From: Saprospiraceae bacterium
Lineage (GTDB): Bacteria; Bacteroidota; Bacteroidia; Chitinophagales; Saprospiraceae
Assembly (NCBI GenBank): GCA_016717655.1
Contig: JADKFC010000005.1
Location: 186,001 to 250,000 of the forward strand
Length of the DNA stretch: 64,000 nt
Direction: 5' to 3'
Each line of letters opens with the position of its first letter. Positions within the stretch are counted from its first letter, which is position 1. The position numbers and the translations under genes were made by a program. Of this stretch, positions 38,039 through 47,487 are shown piece after piece. The notes beneath the pieces are model-generated. The model was given only the letters and a program-made list of their open reading frames with translations, had not been told where the DNA came from and searched no databases.

Positions 38039-38062
38039 GCAAACGTTTGCGCAAACGTTTGC
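38039..38062. promoter_or_regulatory. Doubled LacI-family operator
   Basis: Two perfect, directly abutting copies of the 12-bp palindrome GCAAACGTTTGC. The CG-centred AAACGTTT core is typical of LacI/PurR-type operators. The second copy overlaps the -33 element of the lacI-type promoter. Confidence 0.85.
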
Positions 38063-38088
38063 TGTTAATAAAATGAGACTTACCTTTG
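38058..38088 (+). promoter_or_regulatory. Promoter of the LacI-type regulator
   Basis: TTTG at 38058-38061 (inside the operator), a 19-nt spacer and TACCTTTG at 38081-38088. The ATG at 38093 lies about where transcription should begin, so the message may be leaderless. Confidence 0.7.
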
Positions 38089-38092
38089 GGAT

Positions 38093-39088
38093 ATGAACAA
38101 GATCACCATTAAGGACATTGCCAAAATGTTGTCTGTCTCGGTTTCAACCGTTTCCAGGGCCCTGGCAGACCACCCTGATATCAGCGATGAAACCAAAACA
38201 AGGGTCAAGGAGGTAGCCCAAAAATTCAACTACCTGCCCAACCTCCATGCGCGCTTTTTCCGCAAAAAAAATACCCGGATGATCGCCCTCATCCTGCCGG
38301 AATTCAACCGCTTTTTTATCCCGGATCTCATCAAAGGAATCCAGCAATATGCTGACGTTCAAGGGTATAAACTGATCATTTTCCAGTCGGGCAACCAATA
38401 TGAAACCGAAGCCGAAATCATCAAGTACTGTCTGAGCTGGGTGGTAGAAGGCGTACTCATTTCACTCAGCGATGATACCGGCTCCCTGGACCATCTCAAG
38501 ATCCTGAAGGACAGTAAAATTCCCGTTGTCTTGCTCGATAAGGTCATGACCAGCAAAGAGTACCCCACGGTTACCATCGATGGTTTTGATGCTGCTTATA
38601 CAGCCACCAGTGCTATTCTGCAAAGGGGTAGAAAAAATATTTTGGGTGTTTTTGGCCACGAAAACCTGTCTATTACCAAAGACCGTTTTAAAGGCTTTAT
38701 TGCAGCCCTTGAAGACCACGGTGTGCCTGAAACAGAACATGCCTATCTCAAAATCAGAAACATCCAGCACGCCCGCTCGCTACTTACCGAAAAAACAAGC
38801 TGCACCCACTACGACGGTCTCTTTTTTATGACCGATGAGCTCCTGGTCCACGGCATGAACCACTTCCTTAAAATGGGCTTACAGATTCCGAAAGACCTCA
38901 GCATTGTTGCCATCAGCGACGGTACCTCTCCCCATTTCCTCTTTCCGCCAGTAAGCCACATCTTTCATTCAGGCTACCAGATTGGAAAAGCGGCTTGTCA
39001 GCTGTTGATCCACCACATCCAGGACGAAGATCTTGAGGTAAGACACTTGTTAGAAGGCACAAATTTGATAGATTTGGGCTCAATTTGA
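38093..39088 (+). CDS. LacI-family transcription regulator
   Basis: 331 residues, standard length. Residues 1-60 are the LacI helix-turn-helix and hinge (ITIKDIAKMLSVSVSTVSRALADHPDIS); the rest is a periplasmic-binding-protein-like sensor domain (MIALILPEFNRFFIPDLIKGIQQYA, PVVLLDKV, YTATSAILQRGRKNILG). It probably represses itself through the doubled operator upstream and may control the divergent SusCD operon and the TonB-type receptor that follows it. The effector is unknown. Confidence 0.95.
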   Translation: MNKITIKDIAKMLSVSVSTVSRALADHPDISDETKTRVKEVAQKFNYLPNLHARFFRKKNTRMIALILPEFNRFFIPDLIKGIQQYADVQGYKLIIFQSGNQYETEAEIIKYCLSWVVEGVLISLSDDTGSLDHLKILKDSKIPVVLLDKVMTSKEYPTVTIDGFDAAYTATSAILQRGRKNILGVFGHENLSITKDRFKGFIAALEDHGVPETEHAYLKIRNIQHARSLLTEKTSCTHYDGLFFMTDELLVHGMNHFLKMGLQIPKDLSIVAISDGTSPHFLFPPVSHIFHSGYQIGKAACQLLIHHIQDEDLEVRHLLEGTNLIDLGSI

Positions 39089-39108
39089 TTTTTATACAAC
39101 TTTGCTCT

Positions 39109-41076
39109 ATGCCGTTTAAGCCTTTTGCCCTTTATAGTTTTTTTGTTGTATGGTATTTATCGTCGGGTCTTGGCTTGAACGCTCAAAATGATTCCACCCT
39201 TGTAATGACCGCTGATACGGTAGTATTTATCTCTAAAAAAAGCATCGGCAGCCAGCTCATCAATCTAAAAACCGCTGATTTTAAACGTCTTCCCGGCGGC
39301 TTCGATGACCCTTCCAGGGTACTGTTGCATTTTCCGGGCATCGCCCTGGCCAATGACCAGGCCAATGGTATACTTTATCACGGACTTCCCTCCCATCTTA
39401 CCAATTGGCGTTTGAATGGCCTCGACATTGTCAATCCCAACCACCTCAGCAATGCAGGTACCCTCAGCGACCTGGCCAGTCCGTCGGCAGGAGGTGTCAA
39501 TATGTTTAGTGCCAATGTGCTCGATGGCTTTCAGTTTATTTCACCTGCTTTGACCGGTCAACGCTCCTGGGCCCTGGGTGGTATTGCAGACCTGCAAGCC
39601 TCATCAGAACGACAAAATTATCTCCAGCTCAGTGTGTTGGGCCTCGAAGCCGGCCTCCATAAAAAATGGAAAGACGAAACTCATGCCTTTGTCAACTACC
39701 GGTATTCCTTTACCGGCCTGCTCGACGATTTGGGTGTAGCACTCGGCAATGAAGCCATTCGTTTTGATGATCTGGTAGCAGGTATATCCAGCCGAAGCAA
39801 AAATTTTAGATCTACCGTTTTGGTGGCGGCCGGTAGAAGTGACAACCAACACAGTCCGCAGGAAGAACCTTATCTTACCTTTAAAGACGGACAAAACATC
39901 CATTATACCTCCAATAACATTACCAGTCAATGGCTGATGGCTCAGGACTTCGATGGTGGTTATCAATTGGATTTTGGCCTTTCATTCTCCCAACGCAGTG
40001 ATAAAAGAACCGCATTTGGCAATGTGTCACTTCCCGACGGCAGCAGGGTATTTGTTGATGACCGATTTGACAACGTAAATCGAAAATTTACAGCAAAATC
40101 AACCCTTCATACACCACAAGGCTACCAAATAGAAGCCAGATTTATGTATGACCACCTCAACTTTGAACAAGTTACCGCTGCTTTCAGCCCCGTCTACCAA
40201 AATCAAACGACCCATTCTATACTGATCAATGCATACAAAAGCCTGGACCTTACAAGCCGACTGCGATTCAGCCCTGAGTTGGGTATCCTCTATCAGAATA
40301 TGCTGGATCTCTTGCCCGGTATGGGCTTAGAATATTTGCTGGGCAGCCATAGCATTAAAGCCTCATTTACTAAAAATGCCGGTTTCAACTTACAGCAAGG
40401 CCCCAATGAATTAAAGGGAGCCAGAAGTTTAAATTATATGCTGGATTACAAAATCACCACACCCAGATTCAGGTCCAGCCTTTCTGCTTTTTATCACGGC
40501 CTCTACCATTTGGCGGCAGATTCGCTGCAATACAACTACCTCCATGGCTTTGATTTTAATGTTAGCGGCACTTTAAACAGCTCGGGCCTAGGCAAGTCAG
40601 AAGGCATCAGTTTGATGGTAGATTTTGATGCAGGCAAAGGATGGTGGTTGAACCTCAATCACAGCTGGCTGAGCACTAAGTACAAAAACAGTGAAGCTGA
40701 AAGCTGGCAACACGCCGAAAATGATTTTAGCTGGATGGGCAATGGCAATATGGGTAAAAAAATGACCCTTGGATCCGGAACGCTCAGCCTTTCATTGTCT
40801 TGCCATTACAGGGGTGGTCAGTACTATTTTAACATTAAAAACGATACCCACCTCAATACCAGAGACTATTCAACGGCACCCTTGCAGCGCTTTTCTCCCT
40901 ATATCAGATGGGATGCCAGGGTCAATTACTCCCGGAAAAAATCTATGCTGTCACTCGACATCCAAAATGTGACCAACAGACAGAACGATGGATACCTAAG
41001 GCAGGGTCCTAGTGGCCCATACATCGAAGCCCAGCTGGGTCTGATCCCGGTATTGAGTTACAAAAGAAATTGGTAA
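39109..41076 (+). CDS. TonB-dependent receptor-like outer-membrane protein
   Basis: 655 residues from ATG 39109, which opens the signal peptide (MPFKPFALYSFFVVWYLSSGLGLNAQ). Unlike SusC it has no carboxypeptidase-like domain: a short N-terminal piece leads directly into a plug-like domain (PGGFDDPSRVLLHFPGIA, NGILYHGLPSHLTNWRLNGLDI), followed by barrel strands ending in KRNW. It starts 20 nt after the lacI-type gene and is probably co-transcribed with it, so it should be under the same operator. It converges on the peptide transporters with a 4-nt gap. Substrate unknown. Confidence 0.8.
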   Translation: MPFKPFALYSFFVVWYLSSGLGLNAQNDSTLVMTADTVVFISKKSIGSQLINLKTADFKRLPGGFDDPSRVLLHFPGIALANDQANGILYHGLPSHLTNWRLNGLDIVNPNHLSNAGTLSDLASPSAGGVNMFSANVLDGFQFISPALTGQRSWALGGIADLQASSERQNYLQLSVLGLEAGLHKKWKDETHAFVNYRYSFTGLLDDLGVALGNEAIRFDDLVAGISSRSKNFRSTVLVAAGRSDNQHSPQEEPYLTFKDGQNIHYTSNNITSQWLMAQDFDGGYQLDFGLSFSQRSDKRTAFGNVSLPDGSRVFVDDRFDNVNRKFTAKSTLHTPQGYQIEARFMYDHLNFEQVTAAFSPVYQNQTTHSILINAYKSLDLTSRLRFSPELGILYQNMLDLLPGMGLEYLLGSHSIKASFTKNAGFNLQQGPNELKGARSLNYMLDYKITTPRFRSSLSAFYHGLYHLAADSLQYNYLHGFDFNVSGTLNSSGLGKSEGISLMVDFDAGKGWWLNLNHSWLSTKYKNSEAESWQHAENDFSWMGNGNMGKKMTLGSGTLSLSLSCHYRGGQYYFNIKNDTHLNTRDYSTAPLQRFSPYIRWDARVNYSRKKSMLSLDIQNVTNRQNDGYLRQGPSGPYIEAQLGLIPVLSYKRNW

Positions 41077-41080
41077 AATA

Positions 41081-42613
41081 TTACTTAACTTCTTGCATTA
41101 GCTTTCTCACAAAAGGAGAAATGACCAGCAGTACTATGCCTGCTATAAGGGCGTATAAGGCCAGCTGTCGGTAGCCCTGGGTATAAGTCACCAATTGCTC
41201 CATGTTGCTCGCATTGGCCGAAGCCTCTGCTATGTTGGCCCCCAGGATGCCGGCAAAATATTGACCATAAGCACTGGCCAGAAACCACATGCCCATCATG
41301 ATGGCCTGCAATTTGACAGGCGACAATTTGGTCATGATAGACATGCCTATGGGTGAAAGACAAAGCTCACCAAAAGTGATGACCAACCAGCCCAATGTAA
41401 ACACATTTAAAGAAGTAACTCCCTGGTCATTGGCAAAAAACTGGGTGGTATAAAACACATAAAATCCCGCAGCAAGAAAAAGAAAGCCAAGTCCAAATTT
41501 TACCAGGGTATTGGGTTCCCAGCCTTTTTTGGCAAGGGCTATCCAAAGCACACCTAAGAGCGCTGCAAACAAAATGACAAAGAGGGAGTTGGCCGAGTTA
41601 TTGACCCCGTTGGGATCCAAGCTCATACCTACCAGGTTCTTATCCAGGTTTTTTTCTGCAAAGAGGCTGAGTGATCCGCCGCTTTGTTCAAAGAAGGCCC
41701 AAAAAATAATGGAGAAAAAGATAAATACCAGAGCAGCCAACAATTTTTTCCGCTCAGATACCGAAAAACCGCGCATTTCATAGGCCAGGTAAACAAGGGT
41801 TGCCGGACCGATGATGTACATAAACAGGTCTGTATAAGCCGTTTTGGCCACCATGGTCATGATAAGGGGAATGATGAGCAGAGAGCCAACATAGGTCAGT
41901 ATTTCTATGTTCCTTCGTTTTACCTGGGGCAGATGTAAGAGAGGAGAAATGCCTATTTCGCCCATACTCTTTTGGGTGAACATAAAGGTAAGCAAGCTGA
42001 TGATCATAACCACGGCTGCAAAACCAAAGGCCACGTTCCAGGTAAGATGGGCAGGAACAAGGGAAGAAAGCATTTCACCTTTGCCTACTGCCACACAAAG
42101 GTAGCCGCCAATGAGGGCTCCCAGGTTGATACCTGCATAAAACAGTGAAAAACCGGCATCTCGCCTTGGGTCTCCTTCGTGGTACAGCGTACCTACCATG
42201 GTAGAAATATTGGGTTTGAAAAAACCGGTGCCAACGATGGTAAAACTAATGCCAAAAAAGAAAAATTTTATTGGGTCGATGGCCAGGATCAAACTGCCCA
42301 CTATCATCAGCAAACCACCCCAGTAGAGTGATTTTCGGTAGCCCAGAATCTTATCCGCAAACAAGCCTCCGATAAAGGTAAACGCATATACAAAAGCCTG
42401 TGTGGCACCATATTGCAGATTGGCTTGAGTAGCATCGAGCATGAGCTGGTTGACCATAAAAATGACCAGCATACCCCGCATGCCGTAGAAGCAAAAGCGC
42501 TCCCACATTTCTGAAAAAAACAGGTACCAGAGCTGTTTGGGATATTGGCCCTTAAAATTGCGGATTTGGTTTAAAGTCGTTTCCGCTGTCTGACTTATAT
42601 CATTTGACGCCAT
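41081..42613 (-). CDS. POT-family proton-coupled peptide transporter (third copy)
   Basis: 510 residues, 12-14 hydrophobic segments. POT hallmarks are the TM1 motif FFSEMWERFCFYGMR (ExxERF), the FKPNIST motif (GTGFFKPNISTMVG), FYAGINLGALIG and GELCLSPIGMSIMTKLSP. It should import di- and tripeptides with protons. It overlaps the preceding paralogue by 14 nt, so the two are translationally coupled. Confidence 0.94.
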   Translation of the reverse strand: MASNDISQTAETTLNQIRNFKGQYPKQLWYLFFSEMWERFCFYGMRGMLVIFMVNQLMLDATQANLQYGATQAFVYAFTFIGGLFADKILGYRKSLYWGGLLMIVGSLILAIDPIKFFFFGISFTIVGTGFFKPNISTMVGTLYHEGDPRRDAGFSLFYAGINLGALIGGYLCVAVGKGEMLSSLVPAHLTWNVAFGFAAVVMIISLLTFMFTQKSMGEIGISPLLHLPQVKRRNIEILTYVGSLLIIPLIMTMVAKTAYTDLFMYIIGPATLVYLAYEMRGFSVSERKKLLAALVFIFFSIIFWAFFEQSGGSLSLFAEKNLDKNLVGMSLDPNGVNNSANSLFVILFAALLGVLWIALAKKGWEPNTLVKFGLGFLFLAAGFYVFYTTQFFANDQGVTSLNVFTLGWLVITFGELCLSPIGMSIMTKLSPVKLQAIMMGMWFLASAYGQYFAGILGANIAEASANASNMEQLVTYTQGYRQLALYALIAGIVLLVISPFVRKLMQEVK

Positions 42614-44342
42614 GCATCAGTTTTTTAAACACAGGGTGAAGTACCGCCACCAACACTGCTGCTCCCAAAGGAACCACCGTGAAGATCCAAAAGAAATGAC
42701 CCATGCCGCTTTCTTGTGAGATGGTATCCATTTCACCCCCCATTTTTCCGGCAATTTTATTGCCAATGGCGATGGAGAGGTACCAGACACCAAACATAAT
42801 CGATATCATTCTGGCAGGTGCCAGCTTGCTTACATTGGCCAGGCCTACCGGTGAGATACAGAGCTCTCCCATGGTGTGAAACAAATAAGCCGCTACCAGC
42901 CAGATCATGCTCACCGATGCCGTCTGCGCACCAGCTGGTATTGCAGAGGCCCCGTAAGACAAAGAGTAAAATCCGATGCCCAAAAACGACAGACCCATAG
43001 CATATTTGATGGCTACCGGTGGATTGAATTTGCTCTCCCAAAGTTTGGTAAACATGGGGGCCAGGGTAATGATAAAAAAGGAATTGAGAATTTGGAACCA
43101 TGAAGCCTGAACCTCTGTACCTTCTATGCTGTATTCTCTATTCAGCATCCAGATAACAATGGCCCACACCACACCAAAGCTGGTGAGTAAGACGATATTG
43201 GCGATGCCATATTTGGCAAACGTGATGCGCGATAACTTGGTGAGCACCCAGGTTATAATGGCCAGTGGCACAACTGTAAGTAGGGTATTAATAACTTTAA
43301 ATGTAGTGGCAAAACCTCCCGTCAAACTGCGGTCTACATAATCTTTGGCAAAGATGTTCATAGACCCCCCGGCCTGTTCAAAGGCAGCCCAAAAGAGCAT
43401 GTAAAAGAAGGCAATCATACAGAGCGCTACCAGCTTGTCTCTGGTGATTTCGCTGTACCTCACCAGTCTGGAAAAAAGAATGACAACAAATAAAATAACA
43501 CCCCCGAGAATCACATAATCTGCAGTCTCAGAACTGCCAAATACATTGTATCCATAGATCTTTGACATAGGGTCATTGATCACCCATACCAGGGCTATGA
43601 CAGCAGCCAGGGCTATCAAGACCAAATCAACCTTTAAGAATGGATTTCGTTTGTCTCCGTCACCGGTAAGGGTGGCATCTGTTTTATTGACTTCGTTGGC
43701 GGCCACAAGCGGTTTTAAGCCCACATCGCCAAAGATGCCCTGGAAGTAATAAAACATGATCAAGCCCAAAAACATAAAGATACCTGCCAGACCAAAGCCG
43801 TAACTCCAATCTACTTTTTCACCAATATAACCACACAGCATCATGCCCAGAAAAGCACCTGAATTGACCCCCATGTAAAATATAGTATACGCGGCGTCTT
43901 TTTTCTCGCTGTGGTCTTTGTACAATTGTGAAACAATAGAAGTCATATTGGGCTTAAAAAAGCCGTTTCCAAAAACGAGGCAGAGCAAACCAATGTACAT
44001 AAAGGCTGGTGTCTCCAACGCCATCGATGCATGACCCAGGGCCATGATAAAGGCCCCGAGTAAGACCGTATTGCGCGAGCCCAAAAAACGATCGGCTACA
44101 AAGCCACCAATGATGGGCGTGAGGTAAACCATGGAGGTATAGGTGCCGTAAAGGGCTAAGGCCGTTTTTCTTTCCCAGGCCCATCCGCCATCAACCAATG
44201 ATGAAGTAAGGAAGAGCACCAGCAAAGAGCGCATACCGTAATATGAAAAACGCTCCCACATCTCTGTGAAAAACAAAACAAATAGTCCTGCCGGGTGTCC
44301 TAATACCTTACTTTTAAAAAAATCATTTGTTTCCGCTGCCAT
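42600..44342 (-). CDS. POT-family proton-coupled peptide transporter (second copy)
   Basis: 580 residues, longer than its neighbours. It has FFTEMWERFSYYGMR, GNGFFKPNMTSIV, FYMGVNSGAFLG and GELCISPVGLANVSKLAP, all POT signatures, plus a longer central loop. Peptide/H+ symport in the inner membrane is expected. It lies 58 nt after the first copy on the same strand and overlaps the third. Confidence 0.94.
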   Translation of the reverse strand: MAAETNDFFKSKVLGHPAGLFVLFFTEMWERFSYYGMRSLLVLFLTSSLVDGGWAWERKTALALYGTYTSMVYLTPIIGGFVADRFLGSRNTVLLGAFIMALGHASMALETPAFMYIGLLCLVFGNGFFKPNMTSIVSQLYKDHSEKKDAAYTIFYMGVNSGAFLGMMLCGYIGEKVDWSYGFGLAGIFMFLGLIMFYYFQGIFGDVGLKPLVAANEVNKTDATLTGDGDKRNPFLKVDLVLIALAAVIALVWVINDPMSKIYGYNVFGSSETADYVILGGVILFVVILFSRLVRYSEITRDKLVALCMIAFFYMLFWAAFEQAGGSMNIFAKDYVDRSLTGGFATTFKVINTLLTVVPLAIITWVLTKLSRITFAKYGIANIVLLTSFGVVWAIVIWMLNREYSIEGTEVQASWFQILNSFFIITLAPMFTKLWESKFNPPVAIKYAMGLSFLGIGFYSLSYGASAIPAGAQTASVSMIWLVAAYLFHTMGELCISPVGLANVSKLAPARMISIMFGVWYLSIAIGNKIAGKMGGEMDTISQESGMGHFFWIFTVVPLGAAVLVAVLHPVFKKLMHGVK

Positions 44343-44400
44343 TATTCATTGGATTTTGCAATAGTAATTCTGTATATTAAAAAAGGTATGTACTCTTACA

Positions 44401-45936
44401 TCAGTTTAAGCCGTGCATCATTTTTTTGAGGATTGGGCTCACCAGGAATAAAATAACAGAAGCCAGACCTGCAAAACCAACAAATACCAAAAAGTAGGTA
44501 TTCAGATTATCAATGGTAATGCCGAAGATGGATGGTGGTGTTGCCTGATTGGCAGGATCAGGATAGAGCGAGCTCATGTATCCCGCGAGCTTGTTTCCTG
44601 TAGCAATGGCTAGGAAAAATACACCCATCATCAGAGAGGTAAACCTGCCCGGAGTAAGTTTGTTGACCATAGAAAGACCAATAGGGCTCAGGAACAACTC
44701 ACCGATGGTGTGGAGCAGGTACAAGCCGCCCAACCAAATGATGCTGGCTCCGGCTGCCGGTATATTGTTGGTGCCAAATGATATGAAAAAAAAGCCGAGG
44801 GCTAGTAAACCAAGGCCAATGGCTTGCTTATATGGAATGGCAATGTCTTTGCCACTATTGCCCAGCTTGGTCCACATATTGGAAAAAAACGGAGCCAATA
44901 AAATGATAAATCCTGCATTAAAACTTTGGAACCAGGAAGCCGGCATTTCCCACCCCATGATGTTTCTGTTGGTCTGCTCGTTGGCAAAAAAGGTAAGTGA
45001 GGCTCCTGCCTGTTCAAAGCACATCCAGAAAAAGATCACAAACATCATGATGATGATGATCACCCATAGTCTGTCTTTTTCAACCTTGGTCAGTGAACTG
45101 TCTGTAATTACAGTCATAGGGGCTACCACTGTCATACCATAAATCAATGAACCCCAGATGTCGAGGTGCAAGCCAAAATAAAAGATGCTGAACATCAGTG
45201 CAATGCCGCCAAATAAAACGCCAAGCTGGGTACCTGTAAACCCTGATCCGGTGTCCTTACTTTCAGAATCGTTTTGTTTATTTGGGTTCACACCCAGCTG
45301 TACGCCGGTGGGACCTACTACGTGTTTGTCTTTTTGAAAATAAAAAATAACCAAACTCAACAACATACCAATGCCCGCAGCCAGGAAGCCCCATTTGAAA
45401 TCAATGTTTTCACCGAGGTAACCACAAATGAGGGGTGACAAAAAGGCACCCGCATTGATACCCATGTAAAAGATGGTATAGGCAGAATCTTTTCTGGCAT
45501 CTGTAGCTACATAAAGTTGACCTACCATGGTGGAAATATTAGGTTTGAAAAAACCGTTTCCAAAAATCAGGAAGGCAAGACCCGACCACATAAAGGTGAT
45601 GGCGAGCCCATTGTTGGTAGTGGCAAATGAGGCGCTGAAAAACATAAGAAACTGTCCAAGTGCCATGAGTAAGCCCCCTATAAAGATTGACTTTCGGTTG
45701 CCCCAATACCGGTCTGCTACATAACCACCTATCAGTGGAGTAAGATAAACCAGTCCTGTATAACTACCGTAAATTTCAGAGGCAATTTCTTTGTTGCCAT
45801 TAAATAACATTGTAGTCATATACAGAATAAATATGGCTCGCATTCCGTAATAGGAAAATCTTTCCCAAAATTCGGTCGCAAATAGCACATATAATCCTTT
45901 AGGGTGATCGCCAAAAACTTTAGAAAGTAGACTCAT
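44401..45936 (-). CDS. POT-family proton-coupled peptide transporter (first copy)
   Basis: 511 residues with FATEFWERFSYYGMR, GNGFFKPNISTMVG, FYMGINAGAFLSP and GELFLSPIGLSMVNKLTP. Same family and direction as the two downstream genes; together they form a three-gene array. Differences in the loops suggest different peptide preferences, but that cannot be read from sequence. Confidence 0.94.
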   Translation of the reverse strand: MSLLSKVFGDHPKGLYVLFATEFWERFSYYGMRAIFILYMTTMLFNGNKEIASEIYGSYTGLVYLTPLIGGYVADRYWGNRKSIFIGGLLMALGQFLMFFSASFATTNNGLAITFMWSGLAFLIFGNGFFKPNISTMVGQLYVATDARKDSAYTIFYMGINAGAFLSPLICGYLGENIDFKWGFLAAGIGMLLSLVIFYFQKDKHVVGPTGVQLGVNPNKQNDSESKDTGSGFTGTQLGVLFGGIALMFSIFYFGLHLDIWGSLIYGMTVVAPMTVITDSSLTKVEKDRLWVIIIIMMFVIFFWMCFEQAGASLTFFANEQTNRNIMGWEMPASWFQSFNAGFIILLAPFFSNMWTKLGNSGKDIAIPYKQAIGLGLLALGFFFISFGTNNIPAAGASIIWLGGLYLLHTIGELFLSPIGLSMVNKLTPGRFTSLMMGVFFLAIATGNKLAGYMSSLYPDPANQATPPSIFGITIDNLNTYFLVFVGFAGLASVILFLVSPILKKMMHGLN

Positions 45937-46258
45937 GTTTGTTTTTTTATTTGGGGCTAAAAATATATTAATTAAGCCAAACTTGACTTTTTAAAACATT
46001 AAATTTTGATTTTACCCAAAGGCATGAATTTTCATAGCTTGTTCAATATCCCTGATAATTAGACATATAGCAGCATAATACGTTGCCATGACCTTGATTA
46101 GCCCGGTCATAATTCATCAATTCTTTACTTCCCCCTCTACCTTTTAGTAATTTCAGTATATTATTTGGTTGGGCACAATGATTTGTTGCTCAACAAAATT
46201 TTTTTATTGCTAGGGTATAATCAACAAAATATTGTTCTTAAATCGCTTTTATGCCGGG
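45937..46258. other. Intergenic region between the POT array and kdsD
   Basis: About 320 nt, AT-rich. It should hold the POT promoter (minus); only weak -7-like text was seen. A TACCTTTT at 46138 (plus) has no gene behind it. Nothing else found. Confidence 0.4.
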
Positions 46259-47221
46259 CTAGACGAAACCTTCTTTGATGAGATCGTGCATATGGATTAT
46301 ACCACAATAACCCTGCTCATCAGTTACCAAAAGCTGGGAAATGGACTGGGCCCTCATTTGTTCCATTGCCCTTGCGGCGAGGGCTGTTTTTTCGATGGTT
46401 TTAGGTGCTTTGGTCATAATATGGGCAGCTGTGATGTTTTCCTGGAAATTTTGGTTCATCAGCATGCGTCTCAGGTCGCCATCTGTGATAATGCCTATCA
46501 CTTGATTATGGTCATCAACTACGGCGGTAGCACCCAGTCGGCCCGAGGTCATGGTAATAATAACATCTTTGATAAGTGCTGATGCTGTAACTTTTGGGCT
46601 GGCATTTTTGTAAGCCAGATCGGCAACGGTAGTATATAGCATCTTGCCTAAATTGCCTCCCGGGTGGAGCAGAGCAAAGTCCTGAGATGAAAAGCCCCTC
46701 AGGTTGAGCAATGCCATGGCCAGGGCATCCCCCATGGCCAGTTGCGCAATGGTACTGGCCGTGGGAGCCAGGTTGTTGGGGTCTGCTTCTTTTTCTACGG
46801 GCAGCATCAGGCACAGATCGCTTTGGCTGGCCAGAAAAGAAGCTTCGTTTGACACCATTGCTATGGTGAGATTTCCCATTGATTTTAAGATGGGCAGCAG
46901 CACCTTGAGCTCTGTCGTTTCACCACTTTTTGAGAGACAGATAACCAGATCATCTTTGTCGATCTGGCCCAGATCTCCGTGAACAGCATCGGCAGCATGC
47001 ATAAATACCGATTTGCTGCCCGTTGAATTGAGGGTTGCCACCAGCTTTTGGCCTATGATGGCACTCTTGCCTACTCCTGTAACCACTATTTTGCCTTTGC
47101 AGGCAAAAAGCAATTCTACCGCTTTCACATGGGTGCTTCCGATCGATTGGGTCAGGGCAGCCAGGGTAGCGGTTTCAATTTCGAGGGTGGTGGTCAAACT
47201 ATTTAAAATCTGTGCTTCCAA
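46259..47221 (-). CDS. kdsD: D-arabinose 5-phosphate isomerase (KpsF/GutQ type)
   Basis: 320 residues. Residues about 25-190 are an SIS sugar-isomerase domain (VVTGVGKSAIIGQKLVATLNSTG, MHAADAVHGDLGQI, ICLSKSGETTELK, HPGGNLGK), followed by two CBS domains (TSGRLGATAVVDDHNQVIGIITDGDLRRML, and the C-terminal pair). This is the API layout. It converts ribulose 5-phosphate to arabinose 5-phosphate, the first step to Kdo for lipopolysaccharide. It is divergent from recQ. Confidence 0.94.
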   Translation of the reverse strand: MEAQILNSLTTTLEIETATLAALTQSIGSTHVKAVELLFACKGKIVVTGVGKSAIIGQKLVATLNSTGSKSVFMHAADAVHGDLGQIDKDDLVICLSKSGETTELKVLLPILKSMGNLTIAMVSNEASFLASQSDLCLMLPVEKEADPNNLAPTASTIAQLAMGDALAMALLNLRGFSSQDFALLHPGGNLGKMLYTTVADLAYKNASPKVTASALIKDVIITMTSGRLGATAVVDDHNQVIGIITDGDLRRMLMNQNFQENITAAHIMTKAPKTIEKTALAARAMEQMRAQSISQLLVTDEQGYCGIIHMHDLIKEGFV

Positions 47222-47292
47222 TTATTGGCGGTATTTTAGTATCAGTGTGGGCTTTAATAATGAATTTTATTCTTATTGTCCCTAGGAATGGT

Positions 47293-47300
47293 CAAAGATA
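47293..47300 (-). promoter_or_regulatory. -7 box of the kdsD promoter
   Basis: Minus strand TATCTTTG, a full match to TAnnTTTG, leaving a leader of about 65 nt. Confidence 0.5.
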
Positions 47301-47430
47301 GGCAGTGTGGCTCCGATATCTAAAATAAAAATTCATTATTTTATTTGCTGCTTTGCTTAAAATTTTTGATAACTTTAGACGGCATTTGTAAAAAACCGCT
47401 TTTGGGTTTTTGAAAAATCATACATAGCCA

Positions 47431-47446
47431 TGCCGTTTAAACAGCA
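47431..47446. promoter_or_regulatory. Near-palindrome in the recQ leader
   Basis: TGC-C-GTTTAAAC-A-GCA, a 16-bp palindrome with one mismatched pair, extended outward by CCA/TTGG with a one-base bulge. It lies 41 nt before the recQ ATG, downstream of a weak -7 box TAACTTTA (47370-47377). It could be an operator or an RNA hairpin. Confidence 0.4.
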
Positions 47447-47487
47447 TTGGTTTTACAAATAATAGCAGTTGATAATTGAATTAAGAG

